A stretch of 47,370 nt of DNA from contig NZ_VTZU01000053.1 of assembly GCF_008370685.1 (NCBI RefSeq), positions 1 to 47,370 on the forward strand, in the 5' to 3' direction. This document shows, one piece after another, positions 17,561 to 26,974 of this stretch. The translations under genes and the position numbers were made by a program. Position 1 is the stretch's first letter, and each line of letters begins with the position of its first letter. The notes below the pieces were generated by a model. The model was not told the DNA's origin. It saw only the letters and a list, made by a program, of their open reading frames with translations, and searched no databases. Source of the stretch: Aquimarina sp. RZ0. GTDB taxonomy: Bacteria > Bacteroidota > Bacteroidia > Flavobacteriales > Flavobacteriaceae.

Positions 17561-18264
17561 AAGTCTATTTATTTTATGGTTTATATCATTTCTGATCTTA
17601 TGACGAGTTGTTTTTCTCTATTTGGACAAAAAAACAACTTATTTTCAAAAAATTTTTAGCACTTCCATACATCTTGTCAAAATTAAAAAACCTGAGAAAC
17701 CAGACCACTTGCACCTGACCTTTAGTCTCTCTACCCCCATACGACTATACTTCTACTTCTTACAGAAGTACTTCTAACCAGTCTTTTTATCCTTATTACC
17801 CCATTTTTAATGCCTCCTACCCCTTTTTATTTATGATGAAACCCTATTGGATAGGGGGTATCCCTATAACTTATTGGGTGCTTAGACCTTTGTAGATGGC
17901 ATAGAACTATTTCAGGACGGTCTGGAACTACTTGTGCAAGAAGTAAAAGGCATCAAGCAAGGGGCTAGAGATATATCTTACCTTATTACCATAAGTATCT
18001 CTTATATATGTTCCTTCTTTGATTTAATACCATTTACCTTTTGAATTTACTGTAATAAAATGTTCTTTTTTCACCTCAGCTTCAGCATAAAAACAAACCC
18101 TGCTATGATTGATTTTTCTTATTCACCGAGATAAAAAAATCTTACGTTTCTTTTCCTGTAAATTCAAACAACAAATGCTATAACCAATATAATTATATCT
18201 TTTTATGATCTTTTCGAAATAAAAGCCATCCATAAAACAATGTTGAACTTTTGTCTTCTTATAA
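17561..18264. other. Intergenic region with a less AT-rich patch, no gene recognised
   Basis: This 704-bp gap contains a stretch from about 17690 to 17970 that is visibly richer in G and C than its surroundings, with short inverted motifs (AGAAGTACTTCT; CCCTATTGGATAGGG). No frame in it is long enough or convincing. It could be a decayed gene or a structured leader RNA for the YciI-like gene at 17213. Confidence 0.35.
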
Positions 18265-18945
18265 TTAAATTCTAAAATCCTGTATTTTTTTCACATATCT
18301 TTCTCTTTGATACCAATCGTTATACACCAATTCTAACCTATCTGTATCAAAACTTCCAAAATCATACGTTATATATTCTTCTATAAGATCAAGAAACTCA
18401 AGTTTTTTTGATATTGGTTTTCTATAACGAACTACTGTAGCGTGTGCTGTGAGGATCGTATATCTTGTATCAATTGATTGTTCTAACCCAGAGTTCTTAA
18501 ATTGTATTCTCAACCTATTTCTTATATCATTGAGGACTGGATTGCCAAAACCTTTTATCATCACACAAGAAGGAGATGCTGTAACTCCTTTACATTCTAT
18601 TTTGATTTTTGAGGCATCTATCAGACTTTCTTGTATAATCTTGATATATCTATCTAATACTATATGGTTTAGGTCAAAACCTTCATAACAAGAGATTATA
18701 GATAAAACAGTAATATGGATATCTGAGTTTGGGTAATAGTACTGATCTGGTTCAATTTCTTTTAACTTGCTTAAAAACTTTTGGATATTATTTTTCACAT
18801 TGATGGATGGTCGCAGCAAAAGAGTAATTCCAAATCTTTGATCTGAGTGAGCATCTATCAAACGATCAACCTGACAATTGTTTGATATAAAATAATGTTT
18901 TGTCTCTTCATAAAGCTTTTTATAATGTTCTTTGAGGTTTATCAT
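18265..18945 (-). CDS. LigT/2H phosphoesterase-like protein
   Basis: A 226-aa protein with both signature motifs of the 2H phosphoesterase superfamily: H77-I-T79 in DIHITVLSI and H168-A-T170 in LTAHATVVRYR. The 90-residue spacing fits the two-lobed LigT/cyclic phosphodiesterase fold. Members open or form 2',5'- or 2',3'-cyclic phosphodiester bonds in RNA or nucleotides. There is no signal peptide, so it is cytoplasmic. It appears to be transcribed alone: 88 bp separate it from the DUF3999 gene upstream on the same strand. The exact substrate is unknown. Confidence 0.85.
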   Translation of the reverse strand: MINLKEHYKKLYEETKHYFISNNCQVDRLIDAHSDQRFGITLLLRPSINVKNNIQKFLSKLKEIEPDQYYYPNSDIHITVLSIISCYEGFDLNHIVLDRYIKIIQESLIDASKIKIECKGVTASPSCVMIKGFGNPVLNDIRNRLRIQFKNSGLEQSIDTRYTILTAHATVVRYRKPISKKLEFLDLIEEYITYDFGSFDTDRLELVYNDWYQRERYVKKIQDFRI

Positions 18946-19033
18946 TATTATAATTTTTGAAGTTTATGCTTATATTTTCTATGTAATTGCCCACATAGTA
19001 AATCTCTTGATTAGAAAAGAGAAATTAAAAATC

Positions 19034-20266
19034 TCACTTCTTTTTCATCATCATTAATGTAAATCCTCCCAACAGTCCGATAACAATAAGCATTACTACC
19101 CATAACCATATTTCGTTTTTAAAAAGTGGCAATACGGTTTCTGGTTTATTTTTACTAATAGCTTCTTCAGCTCCAATTCGTAGTGTTTTTACATCTTCAG
19201 AAGTAACATCATATATATACTTTAGATCATAAGAGGGCTTTCTGACAGCAGGGTTACCATAGGTGAGATAATATGTTGCCGGAGTGGTAAAACGTGCAAT
19301 CAGTTCGTGCGTATATCCTTTTACACTAATAGCATCGAATGCAAGTGGTTCATTATCTTGGTTATCGATTACGATTCTTAATTTTTCTGCAATTACGCTA
19401 CGAAATCTAAACTCATTATCCTCTATAGAATTAAGTATCCCGGATGTTAGGTTTCTATAAGTATGTATCCACCCTTTTTTGGTTTGGGCACTATCACTAA
19501 GATACGCTATTCGTAAAGGTCGATAATAATCAAAATCGTTTGCATCCCTTATTTTTATATAACTCACAGGAGTTGATGTTTTTAAATCTATATCTATTAC
19601 GGTACGATGGTTTTGTTTTTGTTCCTGAGTATGTATTGATTTAATATCATATGTTTTATAACTGGCTTCTTCTACTTCTACTAATGTCATCTGAGCATTC
19701 TTTACCTCTGGTGCTTTAGTCCCTTTTATAAATACTCTAAAATATTGGTATTTTGAGCTTGGGATTTTTATTCTGGTAAATGCATAATTTGTCAGTTCAT
19801 TTTTTATGGAGAGTATCCTATACGATTCAACAATGGTAAACCAGTTTTTTAGATTCTGGCTTCCTTCTATGTTAACAAGATTATCAAAGTTCTCCTCCTC
19901 AAAAAATAGTTTGATTTGATTAATTACCTGATCATAAGGGATTTTTAGCGTAATAAATGAGCCTTCAGCAGTTATGGATTGATTTATAATTTCGAAATTT
20001 ACTTCCTTTCCCGATCTTTTTTCCTGGTTTTGTTTTAACAGATATGGCGCTTCTATAGTATCATTTTCTTTGGTAATTCCATAAATTCTAATATCTGAAA
20101 GGTCAGATGATAACCGTTTAAAGATTTCGTCAGGTAACGCTATCCTATGCCAGGTATTACTAATACCCGTCAACTGTCTTTTATAACTGTAGGTATCGAT
20201 CTGTCCATAACTACATAAACAGTATAAAAAAAGGATAAAGACTATGTTATTGATCTTTGATCTCAT
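19034..20266 (-). CDS. DUF3999 family membrane-anchored protein
   Basis: A 410-aa protein with a signal peptide (1-21, ending CSYGQ), a long beta-rich periplasmic region (about 25-370; YSYKRQLTGISNTWHRIALPDEIF, then carbohydrate-binding-like segments such as LVNIEGSQNLKNWFTI and YQYFRVFIKG), and one C-terminal membrane helix (about 386-405, LWVVMLIVIGLLGGFTLMMM) with a KKK tail. It overlaps the preceding DUF2339 gene by 20 bp. DUF2339 and DUF3999 genes are recurrent neighbours in bacteria, so the two products probably form one envelope complex of unknown activity. Confidence 0.85.
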   Translation of the reverse strand: MRSKINNIVFILFLYCLCSYGQIDTYSYKRQLTGISNTWHRIALPDEIFKRLSSDLSDIRIYGITKENDTIEAPYLLKQNQEKRSGKEVNFEIINQSITAEGSFITLKIPYDQVINQIKLFFEEENFDNLVNIEGSQNLKNWFTIVESYRILSIKNELTNYAFTRIKIPSSKYQYFRVFIKGTKAPEVKNAQMTLVEVEEASYKTYDIKSIHTQEQKQNHRTVIDIDLKTSTPVSYIKIRDANDFDYYRPLRIAYLSDSAQTKKGWIHTYRNLTSGILNSIEDNEFRFRSVIAEKLRIVIDNQDNEPLAFDAISVKGYTHELIARFTTPATYYLTYGNPAVRKPSYDLKYIYDVTSEDVKTLRIGAEEAISKNKPETVLPLFKNEIWLWVVMLIVIGLLGGFTLMMMKKK

Positions 20267-22568
20267 CTGTAATGATATGTTTGTATTTATTATATAAAAA
20301 AGAAATAATCAATAATAATAATCCCAGAGATACGAATACAATAGTTTTAGAAATCGTGTTAAGATGTGATATATCATAAAAGAATAGTTTGATTAAGGTG
20401 ATACCAAACAATCCAAACGCAATGATCCGAATATGCTTTCTCTTTTTCCAGAATCCTAAAACGATTAATAACAACGCATACACTCCCCATAAAATACTCA
20501 GGCCTAATTTATCAGAGGATGTATACCCTGCGATATCTAACCAATGAATTAGTTCACTACTTACAATCCATAAAATGGCTATTTGTAGTATAATATCATA
20601 TCCTATCGTAAAGGTTTTTTTTAGAAATTCCTGCCTTACATACTGATAACTAGCCATTAGCAATCCGATACTAAAAGCTATAGCAATATACCGAATCCCA
20701 ATATGATACAACCCAGCTTCTCCAGATTTGATCGTAGCAGGATACAGATAATTCTCGCGCAACACACTGAGTATGTAGAGCCCACTGGTCAGAAAAATAA
20801 GTAATGCTATTATATTGAATAATATATTGATATATCCCAATACCTGATTCTTAAACTTCTTCATATTTACAAAAGATAAGATTGTCAGAAATAGCAATGT
20901 ATAATTAATCAGCCAGATTCCTCTGAACTTCTGACTATCATACTCATAAGCGTCCCAATACGCTATGATTTCTAAGAAAAAAGCCATGTATAAAGTGAAG
21001 AGAAAGGTAGCAGAGATCCATAATGAAATTAGATGAAACAATGTCTTTTGATCAGCCCATGGAAATGGATATTTATCGCTTCTGAACAGGGAAAAAATAT
21101 ACCCAAAAGATGCTACACATACTAATGATGTAAGTACTGATATATTAAAAAATGGCAGCATACTACTTTCTACTCCTTCTAATACATAGGAGTATTCTAC
21201 ATAATAATTCCACCAATCCTGAAGCAGACTAAAAAAGGTAAGCGCGATCACAGGGTATGCTAGTTTTTCATAGATTGGTACTTTTTTTGTTCTACCAATC
21301 CAAAATAACAGAGCAGCTTCTGCAGCCCATAAAAGTGTTACCCAGTTACCATCCAGTTGAACCGGAAACGCAATACTGATAAAAACCAATACCATCCCTG
21401 AGGTAAAATAAAAGAGGTTACGATCCGCCAGTTTTAGTCTATATATAAAAACACTAACCCCAAAATGAATTATAGCATTTCCCAATGTAAATACTCCTAG
21501 TAACTGCTCTCCTACAGGGTGATTCGTAAGGATAGAAAAACCAATACTATAAAAAACAAATGCATTCATCAATTGTAGTAAAACATCTCCCATACCAAAC
21601 TTCTCTTTTCTTTTGAGTTTGTAGAACAAGAATATAGAATAAAAAGTGACAAAAAATATAAACAAAAACACCGATGCCAGTGTAAAATGGACCGCTATCT
21701 CATAGGAAGAAACAAACCAACTAAAGAAAATTAACCACGTTAGAAAAAAAGATGAATAGTATAATGGTTTCCAGTAGCGCTGCAAGGATACAAATAGGAT
21801 TCCGATATTAATGATCGCCATATAGCTAAATAGTATTGCCACTTTTCCTGATCCGTCACTAAGCAAAAAAGGTACGGCATAAGCGCCCACCAATCCTATA
21901 TGTGCAATCACTTGTTTATTATAATGTATAGCAGCAAATACAGTAAAAATTGTAAATATCACCATGAGTACAAAAGCAAATACTTGTGGCATAAGCTCAT
22001 ATAAACTATAACCTATAAAGGTGATAAAATAAAGTATTGTCATTGCTCCACTAACTAATACAGCACTAAAATTCTCGTACTTCTTTTTTAGTTTCATGCC
22101 TACTCCAATCAGTCCGATACCCATAAGATATCCTAATATTATTCTTGTCAATGGACTTATTAGCTCATTATCGATAGAATATTTAGCTCCGATAGCAACA
22201 CCTATCACAAGAATAATTACGCCTATTTTGCTAATAAGATTCTCTCCTATAAATTTTTCTAAACTGGATTTGTTTTTAAGTCTGGTAACTTTTTTGATAA
22301 CGGGCGCTGAAACGGTTTTCTGTACAGGTATTTCTTCCTTTTTCACCTCAGAATGTGTTCTATTTTCTACTTTTTCAGGCTCTGAAGTAATGCCTGGAGA
22401 GTCCATTTTCTTTGCTGTTACAGGCTGTTCCTGTTTTTTCTCTGAAGTCTTTAATCTAAATATTTCCTGTTTTAGATCTAGTATTTCTCTATAAAAACTT
22501 TCTTGCTTTTTTGAAAGAATTTCCAGTTTCTGAAGAAGTTCTTCGAGGTATTCCTGATTGTTAGCCAT
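20247..22568 (-). CDS. DUF2339 family polytopic membrane protein
   Basis: A 773-aa integral membrane protein. A short N-terminal coiled coil (about 5-38, ELLQKLEILSKKQESFYREILDLKQEI) and a Lys/Glu-rich linker (about 40-100) precede about twenty predicted membrane helices from about residue 108 (FIGENLISKIGVIILVIGVAIG) to the C-terminus. This is the characteristic DUF2339 layout. The last residues (HIITDEIKDQ) lie within the 20-bp overlap with DUF3999, pointing to translational coupling. The family's function is not established; suggestions involve cell-envelope processes. It begins a two-gene operon whose upstream gap carries repeat remnants. Confidence 0.9.
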   Translation of the reverse strand: MANNQEYLEELLQKLEILSKKQESFYREILDLKQEIFRLKTSEKKQEQPVTAKKMDSPGITSEPEKVENRTHSEVKKEEIPVQKTVSAPVIKKVTRLKNKSSLEKFIGENLISKIGVIILVIGVAIGAKYSIDNELISPLTRIILGYLMGIGLIGVGMKLKKKYENFSAVLVSGAMTILYFITFIGYSLYELMPQVFAFVLMVIFTIFTVFAAIHYNKQVIAHIGLVGAYAVPFLLSDGSGKVAILFSYMAIINIGILFVSLQRYWKPLYYSSFFLTWLIFFSWFVSSYEIAVHFTLASVFLFIFFVTFYSIFLFYKLKRKEKFGMGDVLLQLMNAFVFYSIGFSILTNHPVGEQLLGVFTLGNAIIHFGVSVFIYRLKLADRNLFYFTSGMVLVFISIAFPVQLDGNWVTLLWAAEAALLFWIGRTKKVPIYEKLAYPVIALTFFSLLQDWWNYYVEYSYVLEGVESSMLPFFNISVLTSLVCVASFGYIFSLFRSDKYPFPWADQKTLFHLISLWISATFLFTLYMAFFLEIIAYWDAYEYDSQKFRGIWLINYTLLFLTILSFVNMKKFKNQVLGYINILFNIIALLIFLTSGLYILSVLRENYLYPATIKSGEAGLYHIGIRYIAIAFSIGLLMASYQYVRQEFLKKTFTIGYDIILQIAILWIVSSELIHWLDIAGYTSSDKLGLSILWGVYALLLIVLGFWKKRKHIRIIAFGLFGITLIKLFFYDISHLNTISKTIVFVSLGLLLLIISFLYNKYKHIITDEIKDQ

Positions 22569-22656
22569 ATAGTTTATCTAAATTAAAAAAGAAGTAAAAT
22601 GGTTATACCATTAACCTGCTTTTGTATGATAGGTTTATACCAGAAAATCTATCTTA

Positions 22657-22739
22657 GAACTGATCTGGAGTACTGCTTTTTCCTATGAAATTTACATCTA
22701 TTTTTTCAAATTAAATGGGGTTATTCTCAAGGTTTATGT
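22657..22739. repeat. Family C element, degenerate
   Basis: Starts GAACTGATCTGGAGTACTGC, retains GAAATTTACAT, and ends near TTCTCAAGGTTTATG. The centre is deleted and the ends have diverged. Confidence 0.5.
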
Positions 22740-22792
22740 TTACTCGATAATCGAGATTTAACTACCTCAGTTTACCTCGAGATAGTTTATTG
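22740..22792 (+). repeat. Family D repeat with internal deletion
   Basis: Begins TACTCGATAATCGAGATTTA and jumps to GAGATAGTTTATTG, the opposite end of the family, with the middle missing. Confidence 0.6.
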
Positions 22793-22904
22793 TTTTTTTT
22801 ACCGTTTTTTACTATTTTTCCTGGTAACCTGATTTTACCCCAAACCCCACATTTGTCATCTCTGTAGGATGTAGATAAATAAGAATTTTAAATCATTAGC
22901 ATAT

Positions 22905-23633
22905 TCAATTAATTTCCATATGATATACGACTTCAAGAAATTTCTGAGAAGCTGTTTTTTCTTTTTTATCAGATTTTAATTCTTTCAATACTCCTGCTAT
23001 CTTAATTTTTTTCTCTGGTAGCTTAGTTGTTCCTTTAGAATGAGCAATCAGAAATTCCTTATCAGAAACTTCATCTCTTATTTCATACACATCATATATA
23101 TCAATTATTGGAACCATTGAAAATGTTGTTACCTTACCCGTAACGATAGGAATCATGATAAATCCTATAAAATTACTATTGGATTCAGTCAATTTTGGAA
23201 TTCCGGTCATGATCATATTTGAGGCTACTATGCCTTTAGTATGAGCTTCTGACGGCAACAATTCGATTGGTTTATACTTTGCATAAACCTTTTGTAACTT
23301 TTCGTCCAATTTTGAAATGACGGCTTTTCTTTTTTCTTTATCTAATTTTGAAATTGACACCTCAAAAAACAAAATCATTTGTTGCTTATCATAAAAAAGA
23401 CCTCCAACTTTTCCTAATTCAGATGTAGAGATTATCCCATCATCTGCTTTTGTCAAAATGTTATAAAACCTTCCTCCATTATCTAGTTTTGAAATTGCTT
23501 CATCGATATTTTTATAAGGCTCTATTTTTTTCATATGCTTTTTTGTGCTTTTCCTTCTATAACAGTATGGGCAATAACCAAGTACGATTTCAAAATATCC
23601 ATTCAAATTTGCTCTGTATCCTTGATACTTCAA
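22905..23633 (-). CDS. Conserved-looking cytoplasmic protein of unknown function
   Basis: The open frame is 242 aa; an internal ATG at 23534 (MKKIEPYKNIDEAISKL) would give 209 aa and seems at least as likely, because the first 33 residues (with a CPYC motif) may be leader sequence. The main part has an alpha/beta pattern with LFYDKQQMILFFEVSISKLDKEKRKAVISKLDEKL and two hydrophobic segments (GFIMIPIVTGKVTTFSMVPIIDI) that look like buried strands. No signal peptide or membrane helix is evident. I do not recognise the family. It stands alone, 187 bp downstream of the peptidase-like gene on the same strand. Confidence 0.65.
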   Translation of the reverse strand: MKYQGYRANLNGYFEIVLGYCPYCYRRKSTKKHMKKIEPYKNIDEAISKLDNGGRFYNILTKADDGIISTSELGKVGGLFYDKQQMILFFEVSISKLDKEKRKAVISKLDEKLQKVYAKYKPIELLPSEAHTKGIVASNMIMTGIPKLTESNSNFIGFIMIPIVTGKVTTFSMVPIIDIYDVYEIRDEVSDKEFLIAHSKGTTKLPEKKIKIAGVLKELKSDKKEKTASQKFLEVVYHMEIN

Positions 23634-23820
23634 AATAAAAATGGTCGCCTTTTTGTTTGAGTATTTTAAAACCAGACATGGTCTAACAAGAGTATTTCCT
23701 GGTTTTTAAAACAACTATCCTTTTTTTATTCAAAAATATCATCTAAAAAATTCAATTACTACCCTGAAAAAAGGGAAACTACATATGCAATATTGATTAC
23801 TAAAGAGTATCAATACCCTA

Positions 23821-24585
23821 TTAAAACCCTGTTGTAAATAAGTTTCTCGCTCCTCTAATACCACATTTTTGATACGTATGATAGGATTGTGCTGCTCGTT
23901 CATCTATTTGTTCCCCTGATTCATTAGCTATCCAACCATCTATTGCTGATTTGAGCGTATATGCTTCCGGAGCCATTAGGTGTGTGGTCCATAATATCGG
24001 ATTAGCCTTTGCTTTTCTAACTTGAGGTTCGAAATAGCGCTTACTATAACAAGCCAAAATTATTATATCTCTTATCTTGGTAACAGATTCCTGGTATGAC
24101 GGATTACTCTCAAAATCCATCAACCCGTTATGACCTACATAAGCCAGGAGATCAGATCCACCACCAAAATCCAGCGTTTTTGATTTTTCTTTGAGCTCAA
24201 AAGAAAGTTGCCCATTAGCAGATCTCAAAAAGTTTTCTGTACAGTCTTTTATCTTAGCTCCATCATAAGCATCTGCCAATACATATATATCTTTTGTTAT
24301 GTGTTTGAATAATAATCTTTCTAAAATAATCGGATCATCTGATGGAACCGTTTGTATAAGTTGCCAGTCTTTAGTTTTTACTTTAAAAAAATTCTTTACT
24401 CCATAACCAGCACCCCAGTATAAATTGTTTTTTGGATCTTGACCATTTCCGATTTTATCGGGTACAGGAACAATACCTTGATGTATATTATCACACAAGG
24501 CTACAAAAACATGAATTGTTTTTGTCTGACTTACTGCTGCAAAAGAAGAAAGAACAATTGTAATAAGACTAATTATTATCTTCAT
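23821..24585 (-). CDS. Secreted protein with possible clan-CD (caspase-like) peptidase motifs
   Basis: A 254-aa protein with a signal peptide (1-20, ending AAVSQ). The N-terminal region HVFVALCDNIHQGIVPVP followed by GNGQDPKNNLYWGAGYGVK is a pattern I associate with an uncharacterised conserved family. Further on, a hydrophobic strand leads to H152-N-G (DLLAYVGHNG), and a second leads to A178-C179 wait-position segment IIILACYS, with C179 after the strand; this strand-His, strand-Cys arrangement is the signature of clan CD cysteine peptidases. The 26-residue gap between them is short for the clan. The upstream YARHG gene overlaps it by 17 bp. A peptidase role is inference. Confidence 0.65.
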   Translation of the reverse strand: MKIIISLITIVLSSFAAVSQTKTIHVFVALCDNIHQGIVPVPDKIGNGQDPKNNLYWGAGYGVKNFFKVKTKDWQLIQTVPSDDPIILERLLFKHITKDIYVLADAYDGAKIKDCTENFLRSANGQLSFELKEKSKTLDFGGGSDLLAYVGHNGLMDFESNPSYQESVTKIRDIIILACYSKRYFEPQVRKAKANPILWTTHLMAPEAYTLKSAIDGWIANESGEQIDERAAQSYHTYQKCGIRGARNLFTTGF

Positions 24586-25348
24586 GCTTCTTAAGACTTA
24601 CGATCAATTCAATATTTTTTTTTTCGATCGGTGTTAATTTTTCTGTGGCATCCTGATCAGATGGAGTATACCATGATTTTGATTCAAAATAATCCTGCCA
24701 CATTTCTTTCTTAAACATATATCCGTGAGCAGCAAAGATTTCATTTTTGATAATTGCTAATTCTTCTTCTGTTTTTTCTTTTAATTCTTCTTCAGTAAAA
24801 ACTCTATGAGAAAATATATAGTTTTCACGTTCCAGTGATTTTCTATCTGTATAGGGTTTAGCAAACGTTCCTTCCTCACGTATTGGCTGAAACTCAAGCC
24901 ACATTTTCACTCCTATTTGACTTCCATCCCCCTGACAATCGAGTTTTTCTCTTACCTCCTTAAAAACTAATAATTCTTTAGAAACATACACAGATTTCCT
25001 GCTATCATCAAAAGAACAATCGGTTATTGTTCTTTCAAAAGCTATTGTTCCTATTCGTTCTCCGGTATTACTAAAGGATGTTATGGATGACTGCACACAA
25101 TTCCTTTTTGCATTACACTCCAGATGCGTAGATACTATAAGATAAGTATCTGTTTGTACAATGATTTGACCTGTTAGCAGTTTATTTGCTCTTTCTGTAG
25201 GTTGAAAATCAAAATAAGTTTTAGCTAAGATTAAAGGAATCTCTTTTTTAGGAGTAGCAAATAAAGATATAAGTTCATTGAATTCATTTTTCTGCGCATA
25301 GATTTTAAATGAGAGAAAAATAAGTATGATGAAGGTGTATCTTATCAT
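24569..25348 (-). CDS. Secreted YARHG domain protein
   Basis: A 259-aa protein with a signal peptide (1-18, ending KIYAQ). The C-terminal third has a YARHG domain: NEIFAAHGYMFKKEMWQDYF followed by ESKSWYTPSDQDATEKLTPIEKKNIELI (about 205-252), where the canonical Y-A-R-H-G reads F-A-A-H-G. The middle is beta-rich, with cysteine pairs (ECNAKRNCVQ, KLDCQGDG) that could form disulfides. It overlaps the following peptidase-like gene by 17 bp, so the two are translationally coupled and probably act together in the periplasm or outside the cell. The role of the YARHG domain is unclear, but it is common in secreted proteins. Confidence 0.8.
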   Translation of the reverse strand: MIRYTFIILIFLSFKIYAQKNEFNELISLFATPKKEIPLILAKTYFDFQPTERANKLLTGQIIVQTDTYLIVSTHLECNAKRNCVQSSITSFSNTGERIGTIAFERTITDCSFDDSRKSVYVSKELLVFKEVREKLDCQGDGSQIGVKMWLEFQPIREEGTFAKPYTDRKSLERENYIFSHRVFTEEELKEKTEEELAIIKNEIFAAHGYMFKKEMWQDYFESKSWYTPSDQDATEKLTPIEKKNIELIVSLKKHEDNN

Positions 25349-25485
25349 AAATAATATTTTTTTATTAGAAATTAGTAAGGTTAATTGTCTAAAAAAGGGA
25401 GGGTATCCTACAAATCTAAAAAAAGCTTATTAAATATTGGTGGATTTTTTGATTTTTTTGGAATAATTTTATAGTGGTGTCTATC

Positions 25486-26388
25486 TTAACGATATTGCTC
25501 AAATATCTTAGCGTCTACCCAATAAATATCCTGATTACTAGTATAGAAAAAGTATTTTCCATCTTTGGTCACAAAAGGACATAGTTCATGCCCTTTACTA
25601 TTAATCGGAACTCCCATATTCCTGGATTTAGTCCAGCTACCATCCTCACGTTTAAAACTGATATACAGATCTCCTCTCCCTAAGCCTTCTTCTCGTCTTG
25701 CACAAAAAATAATATATGATTCATCTGGAGCTACAAATACGTCTGCTTCATAACTTTTGGTATTAATCGCTCCACTTAATTTTTCGGGTTTCTGAAACTT
25801 ACCATTTACACTTCTTGAAGCATATATATCAAAATTGTCATTATTATTTCCTGAGAGGTTATTTGAACTAAAATACATAGTCCCTTCATTCGTAAAGGAC
25901 ATATAATATTCATCCCCATCAGAATTAATAGCAGATCCAGCATTTATAGGTTCTGACCAACCATCAGGTTTTTTTTCAGAATACCAGATATCATGCCCTT
26001 TTCTATTCCCGTTTTTCTTATGTTGTAGATTTGATATGTAATACAATCTATACTCATCTGGTGATAAAAATGGATCATTAAAACCATATTTGGGGTCAGA
26101 TACAATAGTTTTTGGTACAGTCCATAGATCATTTTCTAATCTGGTATATCGGATTTCGGTTTTTCCATTGATATCTACTCCATAATAGAATTCTTTTCCG
26201 TTTTTAGAAAATACTGATCCAAATTCTGACTCTGTAGGTTTGGAAATTATATGCTGAGCAAACACTTCTGGTTGCAATCCAGGAGGTTTTTGATTTAAAT
26301 ATAAACGAGATTCTTCGACATTCTGGGTATATCCCAATGTAGGTAATATGGCTATGGATAATAGTACATTTATAGTTTTTAATTTCAT
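25486..26388 (-). CDS. Secreted PD40/WD40-like beta-propeller protein
   Basis: I choose the ATG at 26388 because it begins a signal peptide (MKLKTINVLLSIAILPTLGY); the open frame extends to 26442 but adds only 18 polar residues. The protein (300 aa) has repeated PD40/TolB-type blade motifs: FGSVFSKNGKEFYYGVD, FNDPFLSPDEYRLYYISN, EYYMSFTNEGTMYFSS, EADVFVAPDESYIIFCAR and CPFVTKDGKYFFYTS. Such propellers often bind other envelope proteins, and in Bacteroidota similar modules occur in OmpA-like and T9SS-associated proteins. No enzyme domain is attached. Function unknown. Confidence 0.8.
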   Translation of the reverse strand: MKLKTINVLLSIAILPTLGYTQNVEESRLYLNQKPPGLQPEVFAQHIISKPTESEFGSVFSKNGKEFYYGVDINGKTEIRYTRLENDLWTVPKTIVSDPKYGFNDPFLSPDEYRLYYISNLQHKKNGNRKGHDIWYSEKKPDGWSEPINAGSAINSDGDEYYMSFTNEGTMYFSSNNLSGNNNDNFDIYASRSVNGKFQKPEKLSGAINTKSYEADVFVAPDESYIIFCARREEGLGRGDLYISFKREDGSWTKSRNMGVPINSKGHELCPFVTKDGKYFFYTSNQDIYWVDAKIFEQYR

Positions 26389-26510
26389 GATCTTTAATGT
26401 TGTTGGTGATGAAGTTTGTCTATTTTTTTTGAAATTCTTCAAAATACTTAACTACACTATTATAGAGGTTTCTATACAGAGTATCTTTAAAACCTTGACT
26501 ATTTTACAAA

Positions 26511-26927
26511 TCACTTGTTGTCATGTAGTTTTTTATAGAAAATTTTGCTTACAATCTTCCATTCTCCATCAATTTTCAGCAAATTCATATAATCTATAAA
26601 TGTAAATGTAGGATATTCAATTTCTAACCTGGCGTGAGCCGCATGACCAGATATATCAATAGTCGCAATTTTTGTTTTACGATTTTGTTTAGGCCCTGGT
26701 TTCATTATTTTTTCAAAAAAATCAATGGCATTGACCTCCTGATATCCTTCCCGAATATATTTCATAGTAGCTGTTTTATGAAATGCCTTTTTTAGGGTTT
26801 CAAAATCATTATTAGTTCCTCCTTCCAAATAATAATTTACTGTTTTTTCTACCAGTTTACGGTCGGATTCTTGTGCACTTACCACTGTAATTGCCAGTAC
26901 TAAAAATAAACTTAGACATTGTTTCAT
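26511..26927 (-). CDS. Secreted NTF2-like (putative lumazine-binding) protein
   Basis: A 138-aa protein with a signal peptide (1-18, ending VVSAQ) and one NTF2-like fold domain. Helix VEKTVNYYLEGGTNNDFETLKKAFH is followed by TATMKYIREG, KTKIATIDISGHAAHARLEI and a terminal DYMNLLKIDGEWKIVSKIFYKK, the usual order for lumazine-binding-like PF12893 proteins. It is probably a periplasmic ligand-binding protein. It lies 47 bp downstream of the DUF6503 lipoprotein on the same strand and 122 bp upstream of the propeller gene, so these may be one loose transcription unit. Confidence 0.8.
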   Translation of the reverse strand: MKQCLSLFLVLAITVVSAQESDRKLVEKTVNYYLEGGTNNDFETLKKAFHKTATMKYIREGYQEVNAIDFFEKIMKPGPKQNRKTKIATIDISGHAAHARLEIEYPTFTFIDYMNLLKIDGEWKIVSKIFYKKLHDNK

Positions 26928-26974
26928 GATTGATAATTATTTTGATGATTTATTTAATGTTGATATGTATCCTT

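Larger units (their letters stand above)
22569..22904. other. Intergenic region with decayed repeat copies
   Basis: This 336-bp gap holds a degenerate family C copy (22657-22739) directly abutting an internally deleted family D copy (22740-22792). I see no gene in it. Confidence 0.55.
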
